Assembly: GCF_030811215.1 (NCBI RefSeq) | Contig: NZ_JAUSQM010000001.1 | Span: forward strand, 2,666,001-2,730,000 | DNA: 64,000 nt | DNA from: Nocardioides massiliensis | GTDB lineage: Bacteria > Actinomycetota > Actinomycetes > Propionibacteriales > Nocardioidaceae | Reading direction: 5' to 3' | In this document: piece by piece, positions 8,742 through 23,276 of the stretch | How positions within the stretch are numbered: position 1 is the first letter of the stretch | Layout of the letters: each line of letters starts with the position of its first letter | The notes under the pieces: model-generated | Told to the model about the DNA's origin: nothing | What the model saw: only the letters and a program-made list of their open reading frames with translations | Databases searched by the model: none | Made by a program: the position numbers and the translations under genes

Positions 8742-9539
8742 ATGACCGACGCTGCGCACGCTGCCCAGAAGGTCGAGCGCAGCGACGCGCTCGACCACGT
8801 CGCCCGTGCAGGGCTCGTCGCCTACGGCGTCGTCCACCTGCTGATCGCCTTCATCGCGGGACGGCTCGCACTCGGTGACCGTTCGGGGTCGGCCGACAGC
8901 ACCGGCGCGCTGAAGGAGCTGGCGGCCCAGCCTTTCGGCTCCGTGCTCGTGTGGGCGGTCGCGGTCGGGCTCCTCATGCTCGTGTTGTGGCGCGTCGTCG
9001 AGCTGGTCGGCGGCGACGGTGCGCTCGACCGGGTCAAGAGCGCCGGACGCGCAGTCGTGTACGCCGTCCTGTCCTACTCAGCGATCCGGGTCGCGCTGTC
9101 CGGCGGCGGAGGCGGGGGTGGTGGCAACACCGAGGAGACGATGACGGCGCGTCTCCTCGCGCTGCCGGTGGGCCGGTGGATCGTCGCTGCGGTGGGCGTG
9201 GGGATCCTGGTCTTCGCGGTGGTGCTCGTCTGGCGTGGTATCAGCCGCAAGCACGCCAAGGAGCTCGCCACCGAGGGCCGCACGGGCTCCGCGGGGCGCG
9301 CCTACGTCGCGCTCGGCGCGGTCGGACACGTCGCGAAGGGTGTCGCCTTCGGCGTCGTCGGCGGGCTCGTGGTGCACGCCGGGCTGACGCATGATGCGGA
9401 CAGCTCCGGCGGCCTGGATCAGGCGCTGCTCGAGGTGCTGCAGCAGCCGTTCGGACCGGTGCTGCTGCTCGCGGTGGCCGTCGGCATCGGCTGCTTCGCC
9501 GCGTTCTGCTTCGCCCGTGCCCGCCACCTGTCACGGTGA
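8742..9539 (+). CDS. DUF1206 integral membrane protein
   Basis: About 265 aa with six predicted membrane helices arranged as three two-helix repeats, each of the ARAGLVAYGVVHLLIAF / LLMLVLWRVVEL type; this is the layout of the DUF1206 family. A glycine run (SGGGGGGGGN) links repeats 1 and 2. Function of the family is unknown. Candidate starts are GTG 8718, ATG 8730 and ATG 8742. The last was chosen because the family begins shortly before the first helix, but GAGGG at 8724-8728 is rather far away. It lies downstream of nusB on the same strand with a 49-nt gap. Confidence 0.8.
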   Translation: MTDAAHAAQKVERSDALDHVARAGLVAYGVVHLLIAFIAGRLALGDRSGSADSTGALKELAAQPFGSVLVWAVAVGLLMLVLWRVVELVGGDGALDRVKSAGRAVVYAVLSYSAIRVALSGGGGGGGGNTEETMTARLLALPVGRWIVAAVGVGILVFAVVLVWRGISRKHAKELATEGRTGSAGRAYVALGAVGHVAKGVAFGVVGGLVVHAGLTHDADSSGGLDQALLEVLQQPFGPVLLLAVAVGIGCFAAFCFARARHLSR

Positions 9540-9543
9540 GCCG

Positions 9544-10170
9544 GTGCGTGCTGCGATCGAGCTCCTGCCCGACGGCGAGGGCGAGGCCCTGGTACGCCGC
9601 TACTGGGACGCGCTCAGCAGCGCGGGCCTGCCCGGCCGTGGCGACCACCAGGGACTGAGCAACTGGCCGCACGTCACCGTGTGGGAGAGCGCCGAGCACG
9701 TCGCCGACCGACCCGGCGTGCCGCGTGCCGACGCGGCCTCGCCGGCCGTCGTGGCCGCCGAGCATCTGGTGCCCGTGCTGGGGCTGCTGCCCGTCGCCGT
9801 ACCCGTCGTGGGGGTGGCGGTCCTGGGGCGACCCGACCGCGGCGTCGTGGTCGTCGAGCTCGCGGCCCCGGCGCTGCAGGCGGTCCACGCCGAGGTGGCG
9901 GCGATCGCGGGGGAGGGCGTCGGGTGGCGCCGCGACCGGTGGCGGCCGCACCTGTCGCTGTCGCGGGCGTTGCGCGTCGACCAGGTCGAGGAGGCGCTGG
10001 CGGTGGTCGCGCCGCTGGTCGAGGCCGCGCCCGTGGTGACCCTGACGCGGCTGCGCACGTGGGACCCGGCCGAGGGTCGGTCCCACGACGTCGGGGATCG
10101 GGTCGGGGAGTGGTCAGCGACACAGGTGACCGAGGGCCGAGCGGCGGCGTGTCGACCGGTCGACCACTGC

Positions 10171-10173
<3 letters not shown>
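9544..10173 (+). CDS. 2H phosphoesterase / 2'-5' RNA ligase-like protein
   Basis: A soluble 209-aa protein with the two H-x-[ST]-x motifs that define the 2H phosphoesterase superfamily: HVTV (H43, T45) and HLSL (H136, S138). Members hydrolyse or form 2',3'-cyclic or 2'-5' phosphodiester bonds in RNA or nucleotides; the substrate here is unknown. The GTG at 9544, just after the DUF1206 stop, was chosen because the sequence upstream in this frame is low-complexity Cys/Arg/Ser typical of an antisense-like frame. Its stop codon TAG forms part of a possible -10 (TAGTGT) for pyrR. Confidence 0.75.
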
Positions 10174-11737
<1,564 letters not shown>

Positions 11738-11741
<4 letters not shown>

Positions 11742-13060
11742 GTGCCGACCAGCCGGGGGAGCGCTCCGGATCCGTGCTGATCAAGGGCGCCTCCGTCCTC
11801 GGAGAGCAGTCGGCCGACGTGCTCGTCGTCGACGGCGCTGTCGCCGAGGTCGGCAAGGTGAGCAAGGCAGCCGCCGGCGGCGCCGAGGTGATCGACGCCG
11901 ACGGTCTGGTCCTGCTGCCGGGCCTGGTCGACCTCCACACCCACCTGCGCGAGCCCGGCCGTGAGGACGCCGAGACGGTGCGCACCGGCTCGGCGGCCGC
12001 CGCGGTCGGTGGCTACACGGCCGTGCTGGCGATGGCCAACACCAACCCCGTCACCGACACCGCCGAGGCCGCCGAGCGGGTCTTCGACCTCGGCCGCCAG
12101 GCCGGCCTCGTCGACGTCCACCCCGTCGGCGCGGTGACCAAGGGCCTGGCCGGCGAGGAGCTCGCCGAGCTCGGCCTGATGGCCCGCTCGCGCGCCGGCG
12201 TCCGGGTCTTCTCCGACGACGGCAAGTGCGTCGCCGACGCCCGCGTCATGCGCCGGGCGCTGGAGTACGTCAAGGCGTTCGGCGGCGTCATCTCCCAGCA
12301 TGCGCAGGAGCCGACGCTCGCCGGCCCGAGCGCCTGCTGCCACGAGGGCGAGTGGTCCGGGAAGCTCGGCCTGCCCGGATGGCCCGGCATCGCCGAGGAG
12401 GTCATCGTCGCCCGCGACGTGATGCTCGCCCGCCACACCGGCTCGCGCGTCCACGTCGCCCACGCCTCCACGGCCGGCACGGTCGAGGTGCTGCGGTGGG
12501 CCAAGAGCCAGGGCATCCAGGTCACCGCCGAGGTCACCCCGCACCACCTGCTGCTGACGACCGACCTGCTGGCCGGCTACGACCCGACCTACAAGGTCAA
12601 CCCGCCGCTGCGGCCCACCGAGGACGTCGAGGCCCTGCGGGCTGCGCTGGCCGACGGCACGATCGACGCCGTCGCCACCGACCATGCGCCCCACGCCCGC
12701 CACGACAAGGAGCACGCCTTCGGCGACGCGGCCTTCGGGATGCTCGGCCTCGAGACCGCCCTGGGCGTGGTCGCCACCGTGATGGTGGAGAGCGGCGCCA
12801 TGGGCTGGGCCGACGTCGCCCGGGTGATGGCCACCCGGCCGGCGGAGATCGCCGGGCTCACCGACCACGGTCGCCCCGTCGCGCCTGGCGAGCCGGCCAA
12901 CCTCGTCCTCGTCGACCCTGCCGCGCCGGTCACCGTCGACCGCGACGCGTCGGTGTCGCTGTCTCGCAACAACCCCTGGCACGGACGGACGCTCGCGGCG
13001 TCGGTGCACACGACGCTGCTGCGCGGTGCGACCACCGTGCGGGAAGGAAACCTGGCATGA
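11738..13060 (+). CDS. pyrC: Dihydroorotase
   Basis: Zinc amidohydrolase closing carbamoyl aspartate to dihydroorotate. The 440-aa product is of the class I (B. subtilis-like) type. It has the metal-binding [12 protein letters not shown], the bridging-residue region with ISQHAQE and HVAHAST, and the catalytic Asp in ATDHAPH. The amidohydrolase beta-sandwich closes at the C-terminus ([11 protein letters not shown]). The ATG overlaps the pyrB stop and the gene overlaps carA by 4 nt. No small membrane gene sits between pyrC and carA, unlike some other actinobacteria. Confidence 0.96.
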
Positions 13061-14214
13061 GCCTCGACAAGCTCGACCGCCGAGCGTTGCTCGTCCTCGA
13101 GGACGGTCGCACCTTCCACGGAGAGGCCTACGGTGCCGAGGGGGAGACCTTCGGTGAAGCCGTCTTCGCCACCGGCATGACCGGCTACCAGGAGACGCTC
13201 ACCGACCCGTCGTACCACCGCCAGGTGGTCGTGATGACCAGCCCCCACATCGGCAACACCGGTGTCAACGAGGAGGACGCGGAGTCGCGGCGGATCTGGG
13301 TCGCCGGCTACGTGCTGCGCGACCCCGCCCGCATCACCTCGAGCTGGCGCGCGACCCGCGGGCTCGACGAAGCCCTGCGCGAGCAGGGCGTGGTCGGCAT
13401 CAGCGGCGTCGACACCCGGGCCCTCACCCGGCACCTGCGCGAGCGCGGCGCGATGCGCGTCGGGATCTCCACCACCGAGACCGACCCGGCCGCCCTGCTC
13501 GCCCGGGTGCGCTCCAGCGCCGAGATGACCGGTGCGGAGCTCTCCACCGAGGTCACCACCGAGGAGGCGTACGTCGTGCCCGCGACCGACGGTCCGCGGT
13601 TCCGGGTCGCCGTCCTCGACCTGGGCCTCAAGGCGATGACCAGCTCCCGGATGGCCGAGCGCGGCATCGAGGTGCACGTCCTGCCCGCGACGGCCACGCT
13701 CGACGACGTGTTGGCCGTCGAGCCGGACGGGTTGTTCTTCTCCAACGGTCCCGGCGACCCGGCCGCGACCACCGACCAGATCGCACTCCTGCAGGCCGCG
13801 CTCGAGCGCGGCATCCCCTACTTCGGCATCTGCTTCGGCAACCAGCTCTTCGGCCGCGCCCTGGGACTGGAGACCTACAAGCTGAAGTACGGCCACCGCG
13901 GCATCAACCAGCCGGTGATGGACAAGACCACCGGCAAGGTCGAGATCACCTCCCACAACCACGGCTTCGCGGTCGCCTGGCCCGACGGGGTCGCGATCGA
14001 CGACCCGGTCAGCACGCCGTACGGCGAGGTCCGGGTGAGCCACGTCTGCCTCAATGACGACGTGATCGAGGGCCTCGAGCTGCGCGACCCGAGCACGGGC
14101 GCGCTGCGGTCCTTCTCCGTCCAGTACCACCCCGAGGCCGCGGCCGGTCCGCGCGACGCGGGATACCTCTTCGATCGGTTCGTCGAACTGCTCGCGAGCA
14201 AGAAGGAAGGCTGA
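13057..14214 (+). CDS. carA: Carbamoyl-phosphate synthase small (glutaminase) chain
   Basis: Hydrolyses glutamine and channels ammonia to CarB. At 385 aa it has the N-terminal CarA-specific domain ([30 protein letters not shown]). The class I amidotransferase domain follows, with the nucleophile in [14 protein letters not shown], the HNHGFAV segment and His/Glu in SVQYHPEA. Only 3 nt separate it from carB. The product feeds both pyrimidine and arginine synthesis, and no second carAB is visible near the arg operon. Confidence 0.96.
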   Translation: MSLDKLDRRALLVLEDGRTFHGEAYGAEGETFGEAVFATGMTGYQETLTDPSYHRQVVVMTSPHIGNTGVNEEDAESRRIWVAGYVLRDPARITSSWRATRGLDEALREQGVVGISGVDTRALTRHLRERGAMRVGISTTETDPAALLARVRSSAEMTGAELSTEVTTEEAYVVPATDGPRFRVAVLDLGLKAMTSSRMAERGIEVHVLPATATLDDVLAVEPDGLFFSNGPGDPAATTDQIALLQAALERGIPYFGICFGNQLFGRALGLETYKLKYGHRGINQPVMDKTTGKVEITSHNHGFAVAWPDGVAIDDPVSTPYGEVRVSHVCLNDDVIEGLELRDPSTGALRSFSVQYHPEAAAGPRDAGYLFDRFVELLASKKEG

Positions 14215-14217
14215 GCC

Positions 14218-17597
<3,380 letters not shown>

Positions 17598-17601
<4 letters not shown>

Positions 17602-18683
17602 CCCTCTATGAGCGGGCCTTCGCCTCGGTCGCCGTCCGTATCGACGCCGAGACCGCCCATCACCAGGCGTTCCGGGCGATCCGCGCCGCGCGTCCGGCGC
17701 TCGCCGCGCTCGACCGGGTGCGGCCGGGTCCGGCGCGCCCGGTGACCGCGATGGGTCTGGAGTTCGCGCACCCGCTCGGGTTGGCCGCCGGCTTCGACAA
17801 GAACGCCGTCGGCATCGACGCGCTCGCCGCGCTGGGGTTCGCGTTCGTCGAGGTCGGCACGGTCACCGGCCGGGCGCAGCCCGGCAACCCCCGCCCGCGG
17901 CTGTTCCGCCTGCCCGACGACCGCGTGATCGTCAACCGGATGGGTTTCAACAACGACGGTGCCGAGGCGGTCGCCCAGCGGCTCGCGGCGCGCGCGGCTA
18001 AGCGGAACCGGCGGGAGCGGCCGGCACGGGGACCGGTCCTGGGCGTCAACATCGGCAAGACGAAGGTCGTCGACGAGAACGACGAGGCGGCCGTCCTCGG
18101 CGACTACGGCCTCAGCGCACGCCTGCTCTCGCCGTACGCCGACTACCTGGTCGTCAACGTCAGCTCGCCCAACACCCCGGGACTGCGGTCGCTGCAGGCG
18201 GTGGAGCGGCTCGAGCCGCTGCTGGCGCACGTGCGTCGCACCGCCGACCAGGCCACGGACGCCGCCGGGCGCGACCGGGTGCCGTTGCTGGTGAAGATCG
18301 CGCCCGACCTGGCTGACGAGGACGTCACCGGCGTCGCCGACCTGGCGCTCGCGCTCGGCCTCGACGGCATCGTCGCCACCAACACGACGATCTCGCGCGA
18401 CGACCTGACCTCCGACCAGCAGGTCGTGGCAGCCCTCGGCGCCGGCGGCATCTCCGGACCGGTGGTCGCCGCGCGTGCCACCGAGGTCCTGCGGCTGCTG
18501 CGTGCCACAGTGGGCGACGACCTGACGATCATCGGCGTGGGAGGGATCGACGACGTGGACGAGGCGCGTGCCCGGCTCGCGGCAGGGGCGACCCTGCTGC
18601 AGGCCTACACCGGATTCGTGTACGGCGGACCGGCCTGGCCCCGGCGGATCGCGCGGGGGCTCGAGGAGCACCCGCACCCGTGA
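17598..18683 (+). CDS. pyrD: Dihydroorotate dehydrogenase, class 2 (quinone-dependent)
   Basis: Membrane-associated FMN enzyme oxidising dihydroorotate to orotate with a quinone acceptor. The 361-aa product has the N-terminal amphipathic helix region ([26 protein letters not shown]) that docks to the membrane. It also has [16 protein letters not shown] and the class 2 catalytic serine in [11 protein letters not shown]. The FMN phosphate loop lies near [11 protein letters not shown] and [15 protein letters not shown] start overlapping the carB stop. A complete enzyme, which makes the next two genes puzzling. Confidence 0.96.
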
Positions 18684-19504
18684 CGGCTCCCCGGGTGCTC
18701 CACACCGACGCGGAGGTGCTCGCCCACAAGCGCGCCGGCAGCCTCCACGTGGTGACCCTGGTCGCCCCCGGCGTCGCCGAGCTGCACCGGCCCGGGACCT
18801 TCGCCGAGCTCACCCTCGGCGGACCCGACAGCGACCGGCTGGCCCGGCACGCCTTCTGGATCCTGCGCACCCGACCGTCGGGCACCTACGGGAGCACCAT
18901 CGAGCTGCTCGTCGCCGAGCGCGACCCCGGCACCCGCTGGCTCGTGCAGACAGCACCCGGCACCGCCGTACCCCTGACCGCGCCGCTGGGCCGCCCCTTC
19001 GCCCTGCCGAGGGAGGCGGTGACCTGCACGCTCGTGGCCCACGAGGACGGTGTGGCCGCGGTGCTCGGGCTGGCCGGCCGGCTCAAGGAGCGCGGCTGCG
19101 TGGTCCACGTCGTGCTGGGTGCCGCGAGCGATGCGCGCCTCTATGGGGCGCTCGACCTGCGGCGTACGGCGCGCACGGTCCAGGTCGTCACCGCCGACGG
19201 CTCGGTCGGCCGGCGCGGTGAGCTCGCCGAGGTGCTGCCGGCGGTGCTCGACGAGCAGCGCCCGGAGGTCGTCTACGCCGCCGGACCGGTGCCGTTGCTG
19301 CGCGCGACCGCGGCCGAGGCCGAGGCCAGAGGGGCGTGGAGCCAGGTCGCGTACGCCGGCGCGATGCCGTGCGGCGTCGGCCACTGCCTGGGCTGCCTGG
19401 TGCCGGTGGTCGGGGAGGACGCCGTCGCCCGCAACGTGCGCGCCTGCACGGAGGGTCCGGTCTTCCGCGGGGACCGGGTGCGCTGGGACGAGGTGACCTC
19501 GTGA
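18680..19504 (+). CDS. PyrK-like iron-sulfur electron-transfer protein
   Basis: A 274-aa protein matching dihydroorotate dehydrogenase electron-transfer subunits (PyrK family) along its length. The [2Fe-2S] ligand set is intact: C231, C236, C239 and C256 in [11 protein letters not shown] and RACTEGPVF. The flavin motif of the family (RPFS/T) is not recognisable; the region reads [10 protein letters not shown]. The glycine-rich NAD loop (GGGIG) is replaced by HEDGV at 121-125. It may still carry electrons but probably does not bind NAD(H) in the standard way. It overlaps pyrD and the next gene by 4 nt each, so it belongs to the operon. Confidence 0.75.
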   Translation: MTAPRVLHTDAEVLAHKRAGSLHVVTLVAPGVAELHRPGTFAELTLGGPDSDRLARHAFWILRTRPSGTYGSTIELLVAERDPGTRWLVQTAPGTAVPLTAPLGRPFALPREAVTCTLVAHEDGVAAVLGLAGRLKERGCVVHVVLGAASDARLYGALDLRRTARTVQVVTADGSVGRRGELAEVLPAVLDEQRPEVVYAAGPVPLLRATAAEAEARGAWSQVAYAGAMPCGVGHCLGCLVPVVGEDAVARNVRACTEGPVFRGDRVRWDEVTS

Positions 19505-20448
19505 GCGCGGCCGAGGCGACGCGCGCCCCCGCGGTCGGTGACCTCGGAGCGGTGCGCCTGCGGGGTCCAGTGGTCGCGGCATCGGGCTGCCTGCGTGTGA
19601 CACGCACGCTCGAGGACCTCGCCGACCTGTCCGCGCTCGGTGCCTGGGTCAGTCCCACCGTCGCGCTGGCGTCGGCGTCGAGCCCGCCCGGCCCGCGGTG
19701 GTGGGGGACCCCGGCTGGCCTCGTGCACCCCACGAGCATCGAGGGTCCCGGCATCTCCGGGCTGCTGGCCGGGGACGTGCCGTGGTTCGTCGCCCGGAAG
19801 GTGCCGGTGATCGTGTCCGTCGCGGCAGCGACGCTGGGGGACTACGCCGAGATCGTCCGGCACGCGGCTGCGGCCCCCGGCGTCATCGGCGTCGAGCTGA
19901 GGCTCGCCCCTCCGGGGGCGCGCGGACTGGGCTTCCACCCGGTCACCGAGGGGTTCCACGTCGGTCGCGTCGTGGCGGCGGTGCGCGGTGAGCTGCCGCC
20001 CGGTTGTGCACTGCTGGCCAAGCTGCCCGCGCTGCCCGACAAGGTCGTCGACCTGGCCCGCGCCGCGGTCGACGCCGGAGCCGACGCCGTCACGCTGGTG
20101 GATGCCGCACCGGCGTACGCCGTGGACCCCGCGACCGGCCGGCCCCCGTTCCCCGCCTTCGACCCCGACCGGCTGAGCCTCAGCGGTCCAGCGCTGCTGC
20201 CGGTCGCGCTGCGGTCCGTGCACCAGGTCCGGGCCGCGCTCCCGCAGGCGCGCATCGTCGCCAGCGGGGGAGTGCGCACCGGTGCCGACGTGGCCGCCCA
20301 CCTGGCTGCCGGCGCCAGCGCCGTGCAGGTCGGCACGACCCTGCTGCGCGACCCGGTCGCTCCGCAACGCCTGCGCACCGAGCTGAGCGCCGCCCTGGCC
20401 GCCATGACCCCGCACCCGATTGAGCCGTCCGACGAGGAGACCCCATGA
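19501..20448 (+). CDS. PyrDB-like protein lacking the dihydroorotate catalytic motif
   Basis: The 315-aa product follows class 1B dihydroorotate dehydrogenase (PyrDB) from end to end: VVAASG near the N-terminus, VPVIVSVAAATLGDYAEIV, LSGPALLPVALRSVHQV, then SGGVRTGADVAAHLAAGAS and AVQVGTTLLRDP for the FMN phosphate. The catalytic NxSCPN stretch is replaced by RLAPPG (134-139), so the active-site Cys is absent. The family's TKSTT and NAIGLQNPG stretches read SPTVA and HPTSIEGPG. Together with the PyrK-like partner this looks like a paralogous pair with an altered or lost reaction. Encoded between pyrK-like and pyrF with 4-nt overlaps. Confidence 0.75.
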   Translation: MSAAEATRAPAVGDLGAVRLRGPVVAASGCLRVTRTLEDLADLSALGAWVSPTVALASASSPPGPRWWGTPAGLVHPTSIEGPGISGLLAGDVPWFVARKVPVIVSVAAATLGDYAEIVRHAAAAPGVIGVELRLAPPGARGLGFHPVTEGFHVGRVVAAVRGELPPGCALLAKLPALPDKVVDLARAAVDAGADAVTLVDAAPAYAVDPATGRPPFPAFDPDRLSLSGPALLPVALRSVHQVRAALPQARIVASGGVRTGADVAAHLAAGASAVQVGTTLLRDPVAPQRLRTELSAALAAMTPHPIEPSDEETP

Positions 20449-21281
20449 CCTTCGGCCAGCGACTGCACGACGTGATCGGCGCCCGCGGTCCGTTGTGCGC
20501 CGGCATCGACCCGCACCCGTCCCTGCTGACGCAGTGGGGGCTCGACGACACCATTGACGGGCTGCGGCGCTTCGCCGGCCTCGCCGCGGAGGTCCTCGGT
20601 GCCGAGGCCGGGATCGTGAAGCCGCAGTCGGCGTTCTTCGAGCGCCACGGGTCCGCCGGGATCGCCGTGCTCGAGGAGGTCATCGCCACCTGCCGCGAGG
20701 CAGGGGCGCTCGTGCTGCTCGACGTGAAGCGCGGCGACATCGGGTCGACGTCGCAGGCGTACGCCGACGCCTACCTCGATCCGCGCTCGCCGCTCGCCGT
20801 CGACGCGATCACCGTCTCGCCCTACCTCGGCTTCGGCAGCCTCGAGCCGTTCCTGACGACCGCTGCGGCCCACGACGCGGGGCTGTTCGTGCTCGCCCTG
20901 ACCTCCAACCCCGAGGGACCGCAGTTCCAGCGGGCCGTGACCGAGGAGGGTGCCGGCGTCGGGGCGACCGTGCTGCGCGAGGTGGCCGCGCGCAACGCGG
21001 ACGCGACCCCGCTCGGCTCGGTCGGTGTGGTCGTGGGCGCCACGGTGCAGCCGTCGACCCAACGCCTCGGCGAGGACTTCGCGATCAACGGACCGATCCT
21101 CGCCCCGGGCGTCGGTGCGCAGGGCGCGACGTTCGACGACGTACGCCGCGTGTTCGGCGCCAGCGCCCGGCACGTCCTGCCCGCCTCGTCGCGGGAGATC
21201 CTGCAGGCCGGTCCGGATGCCACCGCGCTGCGCGACGCCGTCCGCCGCGCCGCGGACGCGGCCGGGGAGCTGACGCGATGA
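20445..21281 (+). CDS. pyrF: Orotidine-5'-phosphate decarboxylase (type 2)
   Basis: Decarboxylates OMP to UMP. The 278-aa product belongs to the longer type 2 subfamily: LCAGIDPHPSLL at the N-terminus, the catalytic Asp/Lys set in LLDVKRGDIGSTSQAYA (about 93-109), and LAPGVGAQGAT near the phosphate loop. ATG start overlapping the upstream stop. Last clear pyrimidine enzyme of the operon. Confidence 0.96.
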   Translation: MTFGQRLHDVIGARGPLCAGIDPHPSLLTQWGLDDTIDGLRRFAGLAAEVLGAEAGIVKPQSAFFERHGSAGIAVLEEVIATCREAGALVLLDVKRGDIGSTSQAYADAYLDPRSPLAVDAITVSPYLGFGSLEPFLTTAAAHDAGLFVLALTSNPEGPQFQRAVTEEGAGVGATVLREVAARNADATPLGSVGVVVGATVQPSTQRLGEDFAINGPILAPGVGAQGATFDDVRRVFGASARHVLPASSREILQAGPDATALRDAVRRAADAAGELTR

Positions 21282-21874
21282 GCGGCGCGGAGGGGACGCC
21301 CGCGGGGCCCTTGCCCGACCACTCGTCCGCCGCCCCACCTCGCAACCGGATACGCCGCTGGATGGTGGCGATCGTGGCGGTGCTGGTCCTCGCGCTGGCC
21401 GGGGCGGGCGCCTTCGTCCTGCTGCGCGAGGACGCCGATCCGTACTGCGAGACCGTGCGCGCCAGCAACGACGAGCTCGCCGTGCTGGTGGGCGACTCCG
21501 GGGACTCCGCGGTGGAGACCTTCAACGACAGCCTCGACGTCCTCGAGCGACTCGCCGCCGAGGCTCCCAGTGAGATCTCTGCCGACTGGAACACGCTCAT
21601 CCTGCGCCTCCGCGGGCTGCGCGACGCGCTCGTCGCGGCCGGGGTCGACCTCAGCGGCGACGAGGTCGATCTCACCGCCCTGGAGGACGCCTCCGAGGAG
21701 GAGGTGGCGGCCGTCACCACCGCCGCCACCGAGCTCGGGTCGACTGACGCGAACCGTGCCTCGCGCGCCATCGAGGATCACGCCCGCCAGTCCTGTGACG
21801 TGGCACTCGGTGCCACCGATGACGAGGGCGATGACGAGGGTGACGGCGCAGGTGACGGTGCGACGCGCGACTGA
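21278..21874 (+). CDS. Hypothetical single-pass membrane protein
   Basis: The 198-aa product has a Pro-rich cytoplasmic start, a basic RNRIRRW stop, one membrane helix at about 29-51 (VAIVAVLVLALAGAGAFVLL) and an acidic outside domain. Two cysteines of that domain (PYCETV, QSCDVA) could form a disulfide. The tail is low-complexity Asp/Glu/Gly (DDEGDDEGDGAGDG). It is translationally coupled to pyrF through ATGA. No family recognised; topology suggests an anchored extracytoplasmic protein. Confidence 0.7.
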   Translation: MSGAEGTPAGPLPDHSSAAPPRNRIRRWMVAIVAVLVLALAGAGAFVLLREDADPYCETVRASNDELAVLVGDSGDSAVETFNDSLDVLERLAAEAPSEISADWNTLILRLRGLRDALVAAGVDLSGDEVDLTALEDASEEEVAAVTTAATELGSTDANRASRAIEDHARQSCDVALGATDDEGDDEGDGAGDGATRD

Positions 21875-21918
21875 TCGCAGGAGCGAGGGCCGCCGTTGCG
21901 GGTGACGCGCAGGGTGTC

Positions 21919-21924
21919 TAGATT
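21919..21924 (+). promoter_or_regulatory. Probable -10 (TAGATT) for mihF
   Basis: TAGATT lies in the 125-nt gap after the pyrF-linked hypothetical gene, about 75 nt before the mihF start. It suggests mihF-gmk-rpoZ-coaBC has its own promoter in addition to any read-through from pyr. Confidence 0.4.
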
Positions 21925-21999
21925 CCCTCCTGTCCGGGGCCGCCGCCGTCCACGCGCCGCGAGCCGCACCAGCCGAGAAGACGAACGAGGACTGTGACC

Positions 22000-22320
22000 G
22001 TGGCCTTGCCGCCCCTCACCCCGGAGCAGCGTCAGGCTGCCCTCGAGAAGGCCGCGGCGTCGCGGCGCGAGCGGGCGGAGGTGAAGAACCGGCTCAAGCA
22101 CTCCGGTGCCTCGTTCGCCGAGGTGCTGCACGAGGGGCAGGTCAACGAGGTCATCGGCAAGATGCGCGTCATCGACCTGCTCACCGCGATGCCCGGCCTG
22201 GGCAAGGTCCGCGCCCGCCAGCTGATGGAGCGCCTCAACATCTCCGAGAGCCGCCGGGTGCGCGGGCTGGGCACCAAGCAGATCGCCGCCCTGGAGCGCG
22301 AGTTCGCCGACCGTGGCTGA
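22000..22320 (+). CDS. mihF: Actinobacterial integration host factor
   Basis: Small nucleoid-associated DNA-binding protein unrelated to E. coli IHF, needed for phage integration and nucleoid compaction in mycobacteria and streptomycetes. The product (106 aa) has the basic N-terminal helix [26 protein letters not shown], then [26 protein letters not shown] with a helix-hairpin-helix and the [10 protein letters not shown] end. The GTG at 22000 was chosen over GTG 21994 because mycobacterial mIHF starts MALPQLT and here the sequence is VALPPLT; AGG lies 9 nt upstream. Overlaps gmk. Confidence 0.93.
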   Translation: MALPPLTPEQRQAALEKAAASRRERAEVKNRLKHSGASFAEVLHEGQVNEVIGKMRVIDLLTAMPGLGKVRARQLMERLNISESRRVRGLGTKQIAALEREFADRG

Positions 22321-22939
22321 CCGTGACGCACGGACCTCCGGCGCCGGGCGACTGACGGTGCTGGCCGGCCCCACCGCGGTGGGCAAGGGGAGCGTGGCGG
22401 CGTACGTCCGTCAGCACCACCCCGACGTGTGGATCTCGGTGTCGGCCACCACCCGGCGCCCGCGACCGGGCGAGGTCGACGGCGTGCACTACCACTTCGT
22501 CGACGATGCGCAGTTCGACGCGATGATCGCCGAGCAGCAGCTGCTCGAGTGGGCCGTCGTCCACGGCGCCGCCCGCTACGGCACCCCGCGGGGACCGGTC
22601 GCCGAGGTCCTCGAGGCGGGCCGCCCGGCCCTGCTCGAGATCGACCTGCAGGGTGCGCGGCAGGTGCGAGCGGCGATGCCGGAGGCGTTCTTCGTCTTCC
22701 TGGCCCCGCCCACCTGGGACGAGCTGGTACGGCGGCTGGTCGGTCGCGGCACCGAGGACGAGGCCGAGCGCGAGCGCCGGCTCGGCACTGCGCGCGAGGA
22801 GCTGGCGGCGGAGTCGGAGTTCGACGTGACCATCGTGAACACCGAGATTCCCGCTGCAGCCGAGGAATTGGTAGCCTTGATGGGTGGGTCCGGCCCCGAT
22901 CGACGGCCGACCACCGATCTTTCGAACCCCAACCTGTGA
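22313..22939 (+). CDS. gmk: Guanylate kinase
   Basis: Phosphorylates GMP to GDP. The 208-aa product has a P-loop [12 protein letters not shown] (about 17-28), in which the usual GPSGxGK reads GPTAVGK. The GMP-binding [19 protein letters not shown] and the core [13 protein letters not shown] follow. The C-terminus is extended by about 20 polar residues. GTG start inside the end of mihF (8-nt overlap). mihF-gmk-rpoZ is the standard actinobacterial order. Confidence 0.95.
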   Translation: MADRDARTSGAGRLTVLAGPTAVGKGSVAAYVRQHHPDVWISVSATTRRPRPGEVDGVHYHFVDDAQFDAMIAEQQLLEWAVVHGAARYGTPRGPVAEVLEAGRPALLEIDLQGARQVRAAMPEAFFVFLAPPTWDELVRRLVGRGTEDEAERERRLGTAREELAAESEFDVTIVNTEIPAAAEELVALMGGSGPDRRPTTDLSNPNL

Positions 22940-22951
22940 AGGCGTGAGCGC

Positions 22952-23251
22952 GTGTCTGGCATTACCCCTGTTGCCGAAGGCATCACCAACCCGCCGATCG
23001 ACGAGCTGCTGACCAAGACCGACTCGAAGTACAAGCTCGTCCTCTACAGCGCGCGCCGGGCCCGGCAGATCAACGCCTACTACTCCCAGCTCGGTGAGGG
23101 CCTGCTGGAGTACGTCGGCCCGCTCGTGGACACCCACGTGCAGGAGAAGCCGCTCTCGATCGCGCTGCGCGAGATCAACGCCGACCTGCTGACCTGCGAG
23201 GACATCGAGCCCGGAGAGGCCGAGGCCGCCGCGGACCCCGCGACGGCCTGA
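22952..23251 (+). CDS. rpoZ: RNA polymerase omega subunit
   Basis: Small subunit that helps beta-prime fold and assemble. The 99-aa product carries [30 protein letters not shown], the core omega motif (quoted in part: [17 protein letters not shown]). The C-terminal tail is Ala/Glu-rich. GTG start 12 nt after gmk, with GAAGGCGTGAG upstream. Followed 25 nt later by coaBC. Confidence 0.94.
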   Translation: MSGITPVAEGITNPPIDELLTKTDSKYKLVLYSARRARQINAYYSQLGEGLLEYVGPLVDTHVQEKPLSIALREINADLLTCEDIEPGEAEAAADPATA

Positions 23252-23276
23252 GCCGGGTCCTGAGGACACCCCCCGG

